A stretch of 64,000 bases of DNA from Sinomonas cyclohexanicum (GTDB lineage Bacteria; Actinomycetota; Actinomycetes; Actinomycetales; Micrococcaceae): NCBI RefSeq assembly GCF_020886775.1, contig NZ_AP024525.1:1798001-1862000 (forward strand). The letters are read 5' to 3'. Each line of letters begins with the position of its first letter. Position 1 is the first letter of the stretch. Shown here in pieces: positions 1-8,272 of the stretch. The position numbers were made by a program, and so were the translations under genes. Below the pieces are notes generated by a model that was given only the letters and a program-made list of their open reading frames with translations, did no database searches and was not told where the DNA came from.

Positions 1-599
1 AGCGCCGCACACAGCACCCCGTACGGTACGAGCCCCTTGCGCCAGACGTCTGCGACAGCCGTCGAGAGCACGAGCAGCGCACCCCAGGAGAGGGATCCGA
101 GGAAGCCGCCCTGGATCGAGGAGAGGACGGTCTGCAGCGCGAACGCGTCCACCATGTACTGGTACGCCGCGAGCAGCAGCAGCCCGACGGCGAAGCGTGC
201 CGCCGTGCCGAGCCTGATGAAGATCAGGCAGATCAGTCCGGCCATCCCGAGTGCCTGCAGCACGCCCCAGTCGGTGGGCTCGGCCGCGACGACGGTGCCG
301 CCCGCCGTGATGATCGCCCCGATCCCCAGCAGGCTCAAGTACCTCAGCAGGAGGTGCCGGTAGGCCGCCGTCGTGCTTTTGCGCCTCCGCCGGGCGAACG
401 ACGGGCCGAAGTTGATCCCGATCGCGAAGACGAAGCAGGGGGCAACCAGATCGGCGACGGTCAGCCCGACGTCCGGCGTGTGCTTGAGGAACGCGGGCAC
501 GAACTGCACCCCGATGCCGAAGTTGCCGGCCACCATGAGGACCACGAGGACGCCCCGCAGCCGGTCGACCCTGACGTCGCGCTGCGGTGTCGCGCCCAT
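1..599 (-). CDS. Membrane acyltransferase-like protein (HGSNAT/DUF5009 type), partial
   Basis: This frame is open from an ATG at 599 to the window edge, so only about the first 199 residues are present. The N-terminus reads RVDRLRGVLVVLMVAGN and is followed by GLTVADLVAPCFVFAIG. These match the conserved first two membrane helices of the heparan-alpha-glucosaminide N-acetyltransferase / DUF5009 group (RG..M...N and LT..DL..P.F.F..G). At least five hydrophobic segments are visible. Proteins of this group are multi-pass membrane proteins thought to transfer acyl groups across the membrane, but the bacterial substrates are mostly unknown. It is divergent from the flavin monooxygenase gene at 708. 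The family assignment is fairly sure; the substrate cannot be told. Confidence 0.7.
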   Translation of the reverse strand, partial: MGATPQRDVRVDRLRGVLVVLMVAGNFGIGVQFVPAFLKHTPDVGLTVADLVAPCFVFAIGINFGPSFARRRRKSTTAAYRHLLLRYLSLLGIGAIITAGGTVVAAEPTDWGVLQALGMAGLICLIFIRLGTAARFAVGLLLLAAYQYMVDAFALQTVLSSIQGGFLGSLSWGALLVLSTAVADVWRKGLVPYGVLCAA

Positions 600-707
600 C
601 GGGGACTCAGCCCTGCCCCCGGAGGTGGTTCCGTGCGACACCGACCGCATGAAGCGTAGGTTACCCGGCGTCGACACGCCCGGGGAGTAGCGAAGGCCCG
701 GAATAAC

Positions 708-1784
708 ATGCAGATGCATGCAGTTGACGCGGGTGTGAAAGCCTTTGGATTCCTCTCGTTCGGACACTATGCGCCGATGCGCGGTTCGCAGACCGGCACC
801 GCCGCGGACATGATCCGTCAGGCGGTGGACCTCGGCGTCGGAGCAGACGAGCTCGGCGTCAACGGCGCGTACTTCCGAGTCCACCATTTCGCGCCCCAGC
901 AGGCCTCGCCCGTGCCGCTGCTCGCGGCGATCGCGGCCAGGACGCGGCGCATCGAGGTCGGCACAGGCGTCATCGACATGCGGTACGAGAATCCCCTCTA
1001 CCTCGCCGAGGAGCTAGCTGCCCTCGACATCATCAGCGCCGGCCGCATCGCCATCGGCGTGAGCCGCGGCTCGCCCGAGCCCGCCCTCCGCGGCTACGAG
1101 GCGTTCGGGTACACCGGCTCGCAGGACCCCCGCGGCGCGGACCTCGCCCGCGAGAAGTTCGAGCTGTTCCTCAAGGCGATCGACGGCGATGGCATCGCGC
1201 CCGCCGATCCGCGCCAGGCGCCGGCCGGGACGCTGCTCCCCATCGAGCCGCACTCGCCCGGCCTGCGGGACCGCATCTGGTGGGGCAGCGGCACACGCGC
1301 CACGGCAGAGTGGACCGCGGAGCGGGGCCTGAACCTCATGAGCTCGACCCTTCTCACGGAGGCCACCGGCGTCCCGTTCCACGAGCTCCAGCACGAGCAG
1401 ATTGAGGCCTACCGTGCCGCGTACAAGGCGGCCGGCCACACCCGCCCGCCGCGGATCTCCGTGAGCCGGAGCATCTTCCCGATCGTGAACTCCAAGGACG
1501 CGATGTACTTCGGGATGCGCACGGACGGAGACCAGATCGGTACCATCGACGGCTTCCAGTCGACCTTCGGCAAGACCTATGCCGGCGAGCCGGACGACCT
1601 CGTCGAGCAGCTCAAGGGGGACTCGGCCGTCATGGCCGCGGATACCGTGATGCTCACGGTCCCGAACCAGCTCGGAGTCGAGTACAACCTGCACATCCTC
1701 GAGTCGTTCGCGAAGCACGTCGCGCCCGAGCTGGGCTGGAAGCCGAACACCGAGGGCCCGGTAGAGGGAGATCCGATCGCCTGA
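708..1784 (+). CDS. LLM-class flavin-dependent monooxygenase (luciferase-like)
   Basis: The 358-residue protein has the single-domain TIM-barrel pattern of bacterial luciferase-like monooxygenases: the opening strand FGFLSFGHYAP, then ADELGVNGAYFRVHHF, RRIEVGTGVIDMRYENPLYLAEELAALD and RIAIGVSRGSPEPA. These are typical substrate and flavin-binding loops of the LLM class, which use FMNH2 or F420 to oxidise small organic molecules. Which flavin and substrate apply is not visible. Two ATG codons (708 and 714) are equally possible starts; neither has a strong ribosome binding site. It stands alone between a divergent membrane acyltransferase and a separately promoted hydrolase. Confidence 0.85.
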   Translation: MQMHAVDAGVKAFGFLSFGHYAPMRGSQTGTAADMIRQAVDLGVGADELGVNGAYFRVHHFAPQQASPVPLLAAIAARTRRIEVGTGVIDMRYENPLYLAEELAALDIISAGRIAIGVSRGSPEPALRGYEAFGYTGSQDPRGADLAREKFELFLKAIDGDGIAPADPRQAPAGTLLPIEPHSPGLRDRIWWGSGTRATAEWTAERGLNLMSSTLLTEATGVPFHELQHEQIEAYRAAYKAAGHTRPPRISVSRSIFPIVNSKDAMYFGMRTDGDQIGTIDGFQSTFGKTYAGEPDDLVEQLKGDSAVMAADTVMLTVPNQLGVEYNLHILESFAKHVAPELGWKPNTEGPVEGDPIA

Positions 1785-1875
1785 CGACCCCGCCCCGCAC
1801 CTCCCGCGAGTGTCGCACCTGAAGGTCCCCTGATTGGGACGTCCCGACCTCTGGCCGGGACACCTGCCGGGTCGC

Positions 1876-1881
1876 TAGCGT
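1876..1881 (+). promoter_or_regulatory. -10 box TAGCGT, leaderless start for hydrolase
   Basis: TAGCGT fits the actinobacterial -10 consensus TANNNT. It ends 6 bases before the ATG at 1888, so transcription should begin at or next to the start codon. No Shine-Dalgarno sequence is present. Confidence 0.45.
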
Positions 1882-1887
1882 GGCGGG

Positions 1888-2463
1888 ATGGCAGACATCC
1901 TCCTGTTCCACCACGCCCTCGGGCTCACCTCTGGCATCGCGGAGTTCGCCGAGACGCTCCAGGCCAACGGCCACACCGTCACGACCCCGGACCTCTTCGA
2001 AGGCCGCACCTTCGCCACTATCGAGGACGGCGTGGCGCACGCGCGGGAGGTCGGCTTCGGCGAGGTGCTCGCCCGAGGCGAGCGCGCGGCGTCGGGCCTC
2101 CCGCAGAACCTCGTGTACCTGGGCTTCTCCCTCGGAGTGCTGCCCGCGCAGAAGCTCGCCCAGACACGTGCCGGGGCGCGCGGCGCCGTCTTCTTCTACT
2201 CGTGCGTCCCGCCCGAGGAGTTCGGCGGCGCATGGCCCCCCGCGCTGCCGCTCCAGGTGCACGGCGCCGAGCAGGACCCGATCTTCATGGAGGAGGGCGA
2301 CGTCGACGCCGCCCGCGCCATCGTAGACGGCGCGCAGGACGCAGAGCTGTTCCTCTACCCGGCCAGCGCCCACTACTTCGCGGATCCGACCCAGCCGGGA
2401 TTCGACTCCGCCGCGGCCTCGCTCGCCATGGACCGGGTACTGGCCTTCCTCGAGCGGATCTGA
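1888..2463 (+). CDS. Dienelactone hydrolase family protein
   Basis: This is a small alpha/beta hydrolase of 191 residues. The nucleophile elbow is GFSLG with Ser81. Asp130 (in EQDPIF) and His162 (in SAHYFAD) complete a plausible catalytic triad in the order and spacing of dienelactone hydrolases. Classical dienelactone hydrolase uses Cys at the nucleophile position, whereas this protein has Ser, so its substrate may be an ordinary ester. The N-terminus ILLFHHALG carries the usual oxyanion-hole region. It appears to be a single-gene unit with a leaderless promoter. Function beyond hydrolase is unknown. Confidence 0.85.
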   Translation: MADILLFHHALGLTSGIAEFAETLQANGHTVTTPDLFEGRTFATIEDGVAHAREVGFGEVLARGERAASGLPQNLVYLGFSLGVLPAQKLAQTRAGARGAVFFYSCVPPEEFGGAWPPALPLQVHGAEQDPIFMEEGDVDAARAIVDGAQDAELFLYPASAHYFADPTQPGFDSAAASLAMDRVLAFLERI

Positions 2464-2577
2464 CGCCGCCGCGTCCGCCCTTCGCGTCAGGCCGTCGTGG
2501 GGTTCCCGCGCGCCCAGCTCGGCCTCGGCCTCGTGCCGACGCTCCTCCTCGCTCGCGGCAATCGCCCGGAAGGGCAA

Positions 2578-2583
2578 TAGAGT
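2578..2583 (+). promoter_or_regulatory. Possible -10 box TAGAGT for the CoA transferase
   Basis: TAGAGT fits TANNNT and would start a transcript near 2590, leaving a leader of about 50 bases with the AGGAG ribosome binding site before the GTG at 2640. No convincing -35 was seen. Confidence 0.3.
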
Positions 2584-2639
2584 GATCTTCGGCGTGGGCG
2601 ACGCGGCCCGCGCGCGAGCGAGGTACAGGAGAGGCCGAC

Positions 2640-4157
2640 GTGCACGAGCGAATCCGCCACGAGGGAATGCTGAGAAAGCTGATGGGCGCCGACGAGGCGG
2701 CGGCCCTGATCCGGCCGGGCATGACCGTGGCCATGAGCGGCTTCACCGGCGCGGGGTACCCCAAGGCGGTCCCGGGTGCCCTTGCGATGCACATGGAGGC
2801 AGCCCACGCGGCGGGGGAGGACTTCAAGATCAAGGTCCTCACAGGCGCCTCGACGGCCCCGGAGCTTGACGGCGTCCTGGCCAAGGCGGACGGCATGGAG
2901 CTCCGCCTGCCATACATGTCCGATCCGGCGCTGCGCCAGCGGATCAACGCGGGCGACCTGGACTACATGGACATCCACCTGAGCCACGTCGCCCAGCACA
3001 CGTGGTTCGGGTTCTACGGCGACGTCGACCTTGCCGTCGTCGAGGTCGTGGGGGTCCTCGAGGACGGCCGCCTCATCCCTTCCTCCTCCGTGGGCAACAA
3101 CAAGACGTGGCTCGACATGGCCAGCAAGGTCATCCTCGAGGTCAACTCGCGCCAGCCCGCAGGCATGGAGGGCATGCACGACGTCTACTACGGCACGGCC
3201 CTGCCCCCGAACCGCAAGCCGGTGCCGATCCTTGCCCCGGGCGACCGGATCGGCGAGCCGTACCTTCTCGTCGACCCGGAGAAGGTCATCGCGGTCGTCG
3301 AGACGGACGCCCCTGACCGGCTGTCCGGGTTCAGCGCCCCGGACGAGGCCTCGAAGGCCATCGCCGGCCACCTGCTCGAGTTCCTCGACCACGAGATCCG
3401 CCGCGGCCGCCTCACCGACCGCCTCCTGCCGCTCCAGTCCGGGGTCGGGAATATCGCCAACGCTGTGCTCGCGGGGCTCGCCGAGGGCGGCTACAAGGGC
3501 CTCACCGCCTACACCGAGGTCATCCAGGACGGGATGCTCAACCTGATCAAGGACGGCACCATCGGGTTCGCGTCCGCCACATCGTTCTCGCTCAGCGAGG
3601 ACGGGGTCGCCGAGTTCACCGAGAACGTCGACTTCTACCGCGAGCGGATCCTCCTGCGCACCCAGGAGATCTCGAACCATCCCGAGGTGATCCGCCGCCT
3701 CGGCTGCATCGCCCTCAACGGGATGATCGAGGCGGACATCTACGGCAACGTCAACTCGACCCACGTGGCCGGCACGAGCGTCATGAACGGGATCGGCGGG
3801 TCCGGTGACTTCGCGCGCAACGGGTTCCTCAGCGTCTTCATGTCCCCGTCCACGGCAAAGGGCGGGAAGATCTCGGCCATCGTGCCGATGGCCAGCCACG
3901 TGGACCACACCGAGCACGACACGATGATCCTCATCACCGAGCAGGGCCTTGCGGACATGCGCGGGCTCGCGCCGAAGCAGCGCGCCAGGACCGTCATCGC
4001 GAACTGCGCCCACCCGGACTACCGCCCGGCGCTGACGGACTACTTCGAGCGGGCCCTGCGCGACAGCTACGGCAAGCACACTCCCCACCTTCTCGGCGAG
4101 GCGCTCTCGTGGCACGAGCGGTTCGTGCAGACGGGCGACATGCGCGCGGCCCCGTGA
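2640..4157 (+). CDS. Acetyl-CoA hydrolase/succinate CoA-transferase family protein
   Basis: The 505-residue protein belongs to the Ach1/Cat1 class I CoA transferases, which move CoA between acetyl-CoA, succinate and other short acids or hydrolyse acyl-CoA. Typical motifs are MSGFTGAGYPKAVP near residue 35, GVGNIANAV, then YTEVIQDGMLNL with the Glu expected to form the glutamyl-CoA thioester, and GIGGSGDFARNG near the C-terminus. The start is GTG at 2640, chosen because of the ribosome binding sequence AGGAG about ten bases upstream. The gene is convergent with the DNA glycosylase gene, with only 39 bases between stops. Family assignment is firm; exact donor and acceptor are not. Confidence 0.9.
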   Translation: MHERIRHEGMLRKLMGADEAAALIRPGMTVAMSGFTGAGYPKAVPGALAMHMEAAHAAGEDFKIKVLTGASTAPELDGVLAKADGMELRLPYMSDPALRQRINAGDLDYMDIHLSHVAQHTWFGFYGDVDLAVVEVVGVLEDGRLIPSSSVGNNKTWLDMASKVILEVNSRQPAGMEGMHDVYYGTALPPNRKPVPILAPGDRIGEPYLLVDPEKVIAVVETDAPDRLSGFSAPDEASKAIAGHLLEFLDHEIRRGRLTDRLLPLQSGVGNIANAVLAGLAEGGYKGLTAYTEVIQDGMLNLIKDGTIGFASATSFSLSEDGVAEFTENVDFYRERILLRTQEISNHPEVIRRLGCIALNGMIEADIYGNVNSTHVAGTSVMNGIGGSGDFARNGFLSVFMSPSTAKGGKISAIVPMASHVDHTEHDTMILITEQGLADMRGLAPKQRARTVIANCAHPDYRPALTDYFERALRDSYGKHTPHLLGEALSWHERFVQTGDMRAAP

Positions 4158-4196
4158 ACCCCGGCCTCGGCCGCGGCGCGCCGTGCGAGGACTGCG

Positions 4197-5102
4197 CTAC
4201 TTGAGGAACTTCGAGGTGCGCCTGTCCGCGAGCGGCCTGCCGCCGGTCTGGCACGTGGGGCAGTACTGGAGGGCACTGTCCGCGAAGGAGACCTCCAGGA
4301 TCGTGTCCCCGCACACGGGACACGGCTCGCCGGCGCGCCGGTGAACGCGCATGGAGCGCCGCTTCTCGTCCTTGAGCTCCTCGGGCGGGCGCCCCAGTGC
4401 CTCCTCGAGCGCCGCGCCAAGCACACTGCGCATCGCATCGTAGAGGCGCGCGGTCGTCTCGTCGTCGAGCGTGGCGGCGATCGCGAACGGCGAGATCTTC
4501 GCCGCGTGCAGGATCTCGTCGCTGTACGCGTTGCCGATCCCGGCGATGAGCTTCTGGTCCCGCAGCAGGCCCTTGATCTGCTTCTTGTGCCGCAGGATCG
4601 TCCGGAAGGCCTCGAGCGTGAACGCGTCGTCGAGGGGCTCGGGTCCGAGGTCGGCGATGCCGGGCACGTCCTCGAGCCGCCGGACGATGTACAGCGCGAG
4701 CTTCTTGAACGTGCCCGCCTCGGTGAGCTCGAGCCCGCTCCCCACGCCGTCCCGCACGAACCCGAATCGCGCCGCGACGTACCCCTTGCCGCGCGGGATT
4801 CCCGCTTCCGGCAGGGTGTCGAGGAGCCTCACCCACCCGCCCAGGGCGAGATGCACGACGACGGCGACTCGCCCGCCGTCGTCCGCTCCGCCGGTCTCGC
4901 CGTCCGGCGGGGTGGTCACCACCACGAGGAACTTGCCGCGCCGCCCCACTGAGTCGACACGGCGGCCGACGAGGGCGGTGTAGGGCGGATCGGCGGTCTT
5001 GAGGGCGTGCACCGCGCCGATCTGGACGCGTTCGATGCTCGCGCCGGCGAGGCGATCATCGAGATACGCCGCCAGCGCATTCACCTCAGGGAGTTCCGGC
5101 AT
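4197..5102 (-). CDS. Fpg/Nei family DNA glycosylase
   Basis: The protein (301 residues) begins MPELPEV, the hallmark of formamidopyrimidine-DNA glycosylase and endonuclease VIII: Pro2 is the Schiff-base nucleophile and Glu3 the acid. GRRGKFLVV supplies the conserved beta-loop lysine. A C-terminal zinc finger is present (PCPVCG, then YCPTCQ). It removes oxidised bases in base excision repair. The ATG at 5102 was chosen because it gives Pro2 and follows AGGAGG by six bases, although the frame stays open upstream. Actinobacteria have several Fpg and Nei paralogues, and the C-terminus here differs from classical MutM, so I leave the symbol open. Confidence 0.92.
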   Translation of the reverse strand: MPELPEVNALAAYLDDRLAGASIERVQIGAVHALKTADPPYTALVGRRVDSVGRRGKFLVVVTTPPDGETGGADDGGRVAVVVHLALGGWVRLLDTLPEAGIPRGKGYVAARFGFVRDGVGSGLELTEAGTFKKLALYIVRRLEDVPGIADLGPEPLDDAFTLEAFRTILRHKKQIKGLLRDQKLIAGIGNAYSDEILHAAKISPFAIAATLDDETTARLYDAMRSVLGAALEEALGRPPEELKDEKRRSMRVHRRAGEPCPVCGDTILEVSFADSALQYCPTCQTGGRPLADRRTSKFLK

Positions 5103-5192
5103 GGGACGCCTCCTGACACGGTTCGTCTCCTTGCGTGTCCATCCTGTCAGAAACTCGCGCGAGCTGTCGGAAAGGGCCCAAAACGTTGTGCC

Positions 5193-5198
5193 TATACT
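5193..5198 (+). promoter_or_regulatory. -10 box TATACT upstream of gcvH
   Basis: TATACT is a strong -10 match placed 69 bases before the gcvH ATG. The -35 region is not recognisable. It probably drives the gcvH-garA-ftsR-BFN run. Confidence 0.45.
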
Positions 5199-5266
5199 TT
5201 CACCGACACCGCACCCCGGGGACACGGTTACTGCCGTGGCCCCGCAGTCGACGAAAGGCGAGCCCC

Positions 5267-5653
5267 ATGAGCAATGTCCCCGCGGAGCTGTCCTACACCG
5301 CTGAGCACGAGTGGATCTCGATGGAGCCTGGCGACGGGGTGGTGCGTGTCGGCATCACGGATTTCGCCCAGGACGCCCTCGGCGACGTCGTCTACGTCCA
5401 GATGCCCGAGGTCGGCACCGAGGTGACCGCGAACGGCGTCGTGGGCGAGGTTGAGTCCACCAAGAGCGTCAGCGACATCTACGCCCCCGTGACGGGCAAG
5501 GTCGTGGGGCGCAACGAGGCGCTCGACGCTGACCCCGCACTGGTGAACTCGGACCCCTACGGCGAGGGCTGGCTCTTCGAGATCGCCCTGGCCGACGAGG
5601 CCGAGACGGACGCGCTGCTCAGTGCCGCACAGTACGAGCAGCAGGTAGGGTAG
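5267..5653 (+). CDS. gcvH: Glycine cleavage system H protein
   Basis: This 128-residue lipoyl carrier shuttles the aminomethyl group between the P and T proteins of the glycine cleavage complex. The sequence YTAEHEWI near the start and GEVESTKSVSDIYAP around the lipoylated Lys66 are diagnostic. The ATG at 5267 gives the standard family length. No gcvP, gcvT or lipoylation gene is nearby. Instead it heads the conserved actinobacterial group gcvH-garA-ftsR, which suggests shared regulation with the 2-oxoglutarate switch protein downstream, 48 bases away. Confidence 0.97.
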   Translation: MSNVPAELSYTAEHEWISMEPGDGVVRVGITDFAQDALGDVVYVQMPEVGTEVTANGVVGEVESTKSVSDIYAPVTGKVVGRNEALDADPALVNSDPYGEGWLFEIALADEAETDALLSAAQYEQQVG

Positions 5654-5701
5654 AAGTCTGAATCCGGGACACTTTCAGCAGGACTCTTCCAGGAGGAACC
5701 G

Positions 5702-6187
5702 ATGGTGAGCGACGAGCGCCGAAACGTCGGCGCCGACGAGGTCACGCAGCGTCAGGAATCTGCGTCGGAGACGACGTCGATCCAGATGCCGCCGATCCAC
5801 GGCGAGACGACGATGACGCCGCAGCTGAGCCCAGAAGAGGCCTCAGCGGTCGCTGCGCTCCCGTACGGCTCGGCGCTGCTCATCGCCCACGCCGGCCCGA
5901 ACGCGGGGGCCCGGTTCCTGCTGGATTCCGAGGTCACCACGGCTGGCCGCCACCCGGACGCCGACATCTTCCTCGACGATGTGACGGTCTCGCGCCGCCA
6001 CGCCGAGTTCCGCCGCGCGGGCAACGGGTTCGAGGTGGTGGATGCGGGCAGCCTCAACGGCACCTACGTCAACCATGACCGCGTAGACCAGGTGACGCTT
6101 CGGAACGGCTCGGAAGTGCAGATCGGCAAGTTCCGCCTCACGTTCTACGCGAGCCCTGCGCAGAGCCCGGTGCAGCCCACCGGCTGA
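5702..6187 (+). CDS. garA: FHA-domain protein GarA/OdhI (2-oxoglutarate metabolism switch)
   Basis: The 161-residue protein has a flexible N-terminal tail and one FHA domain (about residues 58-155) with the phosphopeptide-binding set Arg83, Ser97, His100 and Asn119. The tail carries ASETTSIQ, matching the ETTS motif of GarA/OdhI whose threonines (here Thr24/Thr25) are phosphorylated by PknB- and PknG-type kinases. In relatives the unphosphorylated form inhibits 2-oxoglutarate dehydrogenase and glutamate dehydrogenase. A second ETT triplet follows at residues 35-37. The start is supported by AGGAGG eight bases upstream. The PASTA kinase at 21.9 kb is a possible partner, by inference only. Confidence 0.93.
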   Translation: MVSDERRNVGADEVTQRQESASETTSIQMPPIHGETTMTPQLSPEEASAVAALPYGSALLIAHAGPNAGARFLLDSEVTTAGRHPDADIFLDDVTVSRRHAEFRRAGNGFEVVDAGSLNGTYVNHDRVDQVTLRNGSEVQIGKFRLTFYASPAQSPVQPTG

Positions 6188-6200
6188 CGGAGGCGGACGC

Positions 6201-6926
6201 ATGGCAGCAGCCCAGCCCGAGCGGAGGGGATCCTCTGCCCTCAACATCGGGGAGGTCCTGGCCACGTTGGCTGAGGACTTCCCGTCCATGACGGCGTCCA
6301 AGATCCGCTTCCTCGAGGAAAAGGGCCTCATCTCGCCGCATCGGACCCCCTCCGGGTACCGGCAGTACAGCGATGGGGATGTTGAACGGCTGCGCTTCAT
6401 CCTGTCCCTCCAGCGTGACCAGTACCTTCCCCTGAAGGTCATCAAGGACTACCTCGACGCGGTCGACCGCGGCGAGCGGCCCGAGAGCCTGCCGGGTGGC
6501 ATGAGCATCGCGCCCCGCCCCGTCACGGACGAGCTCGGCGCGCAGCTCTCCGCGACGCGGCCGCGGTCGCTGAGTGAGGCGCAGCTCCGGGCGGAGTCCG
6601 GTGCGAGCGCGCGGCTCGTCGAGTCGATGCTGAGCTTCGGGCTGATCACGGTCGAGGACGGCCGGTTCGACGCCCACGCCCTGACCGTGGCCCGCACGTG
6701 TGTGGCGCTCGAGGGCCGCGGCCTCGAGCCCCGGCACCTGCGGCCCTTCCAGACCGCGGCGGAGCGTGAGGTCGGCCTGATCGAGCAGGCGGTCGCGCCG
6801 AGCGCATCGCGCCGGGACACCGCGTCCCGCGCCCGCGCGGCAGAGGAGGCGCGGGAGCTCAGCGAGTTGTTCATGACCCTTCACCGTGCGCTCGTCCACG
6901 GGATGATCTCGAGGATGGATGGCTGA
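6201..6926 (+). CDS. ftsR: MerR-family regulator FtsR
   Basis: The N-terminal half (residues 14-85) is a MerR-type winged helix: NIGEVLATLAEDFPSMTASKIRFLEEKGLI, then RTPSGYRQYSDGDVERLRFI. The remaining part of the 241 residues is a helical regulatory region without metal-binding cysteines. The same gene follows garA across Actinobacteria. The Corynebacterium member was named FtsR because it activates ftsZ. A 21 bp dyad upstream of ftsZ at 45263 in this window is a natural candidate target. The gene starts 13 bases after garA and its stop overlaps the next start by one base, so it is co-transcribed with both. Confidence 0.88.
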   Translation: MAAAQPERRGSSALNIGEVLATLAEDFPSMTASKIRFLEEKGLISPHRTPSGYRQYSDGDVERLRFILSLQRDQYLPLKVIKDYLDAVDRGERPESLPGGMSIAPRPVTDELGAQLSATRPRSLSEAQLRAESGASARLVESMLSFGLITVEDGRFDAHALTVARTCVALEGRGLEPRHLRPFQTAAEREVGLIEQAVAPSASRRDTASRARAAEEARELSELFMTLHRALVHGMISRMDG

Positions 6927-7426
6927 TGATCGAGGTAGAAGTTGTGGGCGTGCGGATCGAGCTGCCTTCCAACCAGCCCCTCGTGCTCCTCAAGGAGTCC
7001 CAGGGCGAACGGCACCTTCCGATCTGGATCGGAACGGCCGAGGCCAGCGCGATCGCCCTCGCCCAGCAGCATGTGGTGCCGCCGCGGCCACTCACGCACG
7101 ACCTGCTCGTCTCCGTGGTGCACGCGCTCGGGCGCCAGGTGGTGAGTGCCACGATCGTCGCCGTCGAGGACAGCGTCTTCTACGCCCAGCTGGGTTTCGA
7201 CGACGGCACCACGGTCGAGTCCAGGGCCTCGGATGCCCTCGCCGTCGCGCTCCGCGTGAACTGCCGCATCTGGTGCGCGGACGCGGTGCTCGAGGAGGCG
7301 GGCGTCCAGCTCGCAGACGGCAACGAGGGCGGCGAGGAGGGCGGCGAGACTGCCGAGGAGGAGAGTGAGATGCGGCGCTTCCGCGAGTTCCTCGCCGATG
7401 TCGAGCCGGAGGACTTCGACGAGTAG
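6926..7426 (+). CDS. Bifunctional nuclease family protein (BFN/DUF151)
   Basis: This is a 166-residue protein whose first 130 residues match the BFN domain: VVGVRIELPSNQPLVLLKE, LPIWIGTAEASAIA and RPLTHDLLVSVV. The domain is named after a plant nuclease, but the role of the bacterial proteins is not settled. The C-terminal 35 residues are acidic and low in complexity. It overlaps the ftsR stop by one base (TGATG), so translation is probably coupled. The pairing with ftsR and a second merR gene is conserved in the phylum. Confidence 0.9.
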   Translation: MIEVEVVGVRIELPSNQPLVLLKESQGERHLPIWIGTAEASAIALAQQHVVPPRPLTHDLLVSVVHALGRQVVSATIVAVEDSVFYAQLGFDDGTTVESRASDALAVALRVNCRIWCADAVLEEAGVQLADGNEGGEEGGETAEEESEMRRFREFLADVEPEDFDE

Positions 7427-7479
7427 CCGGGGCCGCCGCGACGTCCAGCAGGCGGTCCTCCCGACACGGTGCGAGGTCT

Positions 7480-7508
7480 TTGATTTCACTCCCCGACGGT
7501 TCTAACGT
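7480..7508 (+). promoter_or_regulatory. Promoter TTGATT-17-TAACGT for merR
   Basis: A -35-like TTGATT (7480-7485) and a -10 TAACGT (7503-7508) are separated by 17 bases, a good sigma-A spacing. The transcript would have a leader of about 135 bases carrying the palindrome at 7573. Confidence 0.45.
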
Positions 7509-7572
7509 CAGTAGTGAACAAGCTCCCATTGCTTCCCCGACCCCCAGAGGCCACACTGGAGAGTGCATCCGA

Positions 7573-7584
7573 CTGTAATTACAG
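7573..7584 (+). promoter_or_regulatory. Perfect 12 bp palindrome in the merR leader
   Basis: CTGTAATTACAG is a perfect 12 bp palindrome and AT-rich against very GC-rich surroundings. It lies downstream of the predicted promoter and 65 bases before the GTG of the MerR gene, so it could be an autoregulatory roadblock operator. Confidence 0.35.
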
Positions 7585-7648
7585 ACGTGCGCTTCGAGGG
7601 CCCCTTCGGCGGATGCGATTCCCCCAGGGGAGCGTGAAGGAGGGTTTA

Positions 7649-8242
7649 GTGAGTCCCAAGCGAGAGCATGGAGATCTTCGGCATCGGTCTGGTGAGAACG
7701 AAGACGTGCCGGTGGGCACCCAGGGCCTTCTGTTCGACGACGACCTGCCTGACTTGGACGAGGAGGCCGGATACCGCGGCCCGACGGCGTGCAAGGCCGC
7801 CGGCATCACCTACCGCCAGCTCGACTACTGGGCCCGTACGGGACTGGTCGAGCCGACCGTCCGCGGGGCCGCCGGCAGCGGTTCGCAGCGACTCTACGGC
7901 TTCCGTGACATCCTCGTGCTCAAGGTGGTCAAGCGCCTCCTCGACACCGGAGTGTCCCTTCAGCAGATCCGCAGTGCCGTGGGACACCTGCGCGAGCGTG
8001 GGGTCGAGGACCTCGCCCAGATCACGCTCATGAGCGACGGCGCGTCCGTGTACGAGTGCACGTCCGCCGACGAGGTCATCGATCTCGTCCAAGGTGGCCA
8101 GGGTGTCTTCGGGATCGCGGTCGGGCGCGTGTGGCGAGAAGTGGAGGGCAGCCTCGCCGAGCTGCCGAGCGAGCACGCTGCGGACCAGACGTTTCCCGGT
8201 GATGAGCTGAGCAAGCGCCGCGCCGCACGCAAGACCGGCTGA
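7649..8242 (+). CDS. MerR-family transcriptional regulator (second, downstream of BFN)
   Basis: The 197-residue protein has a MerR helix-turn-helix at about residues 42-115: YRGPTACKAAGITYRQLDYWARTGLVEP, then SQRLYGFRDILVLKVVKRLLDTGVSLQQIR. The C-terminal part lacks the cysteines of metal sensors. The start is the GTG at 7649, preceded by AAGGAGGG at ideal spacing; the frame is open further upstream but has no comparable site. The gene ends before a 27 bp perfect stem shared with the convergent ParA gene. Its target is unknown; the FtsR-BFN-MerR grouping is conserved in Actinobacteria. Confidence 0.88.
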   Translation: MSPKREHGDLRHRSGENEDVPVGTQGLLFDDDLPDLDEEAGYRGPTACKAAGITYRQLDYWARTGLVEPTVRGAAGSGSQRLYGFRDILVLKVVKRLLDTGVSLQQIRSAVGHLRERGVEDLAQITLMSDGASVYECTSADEVIDLVQGGQGVFGIAVGRVWREVEGSLAELPSEHAADQTFPGDELSKRRAARKTG

Positions 8243-8272
8243 GCGCCCGCCACCGCTCCGCGTTCCGCAAGG

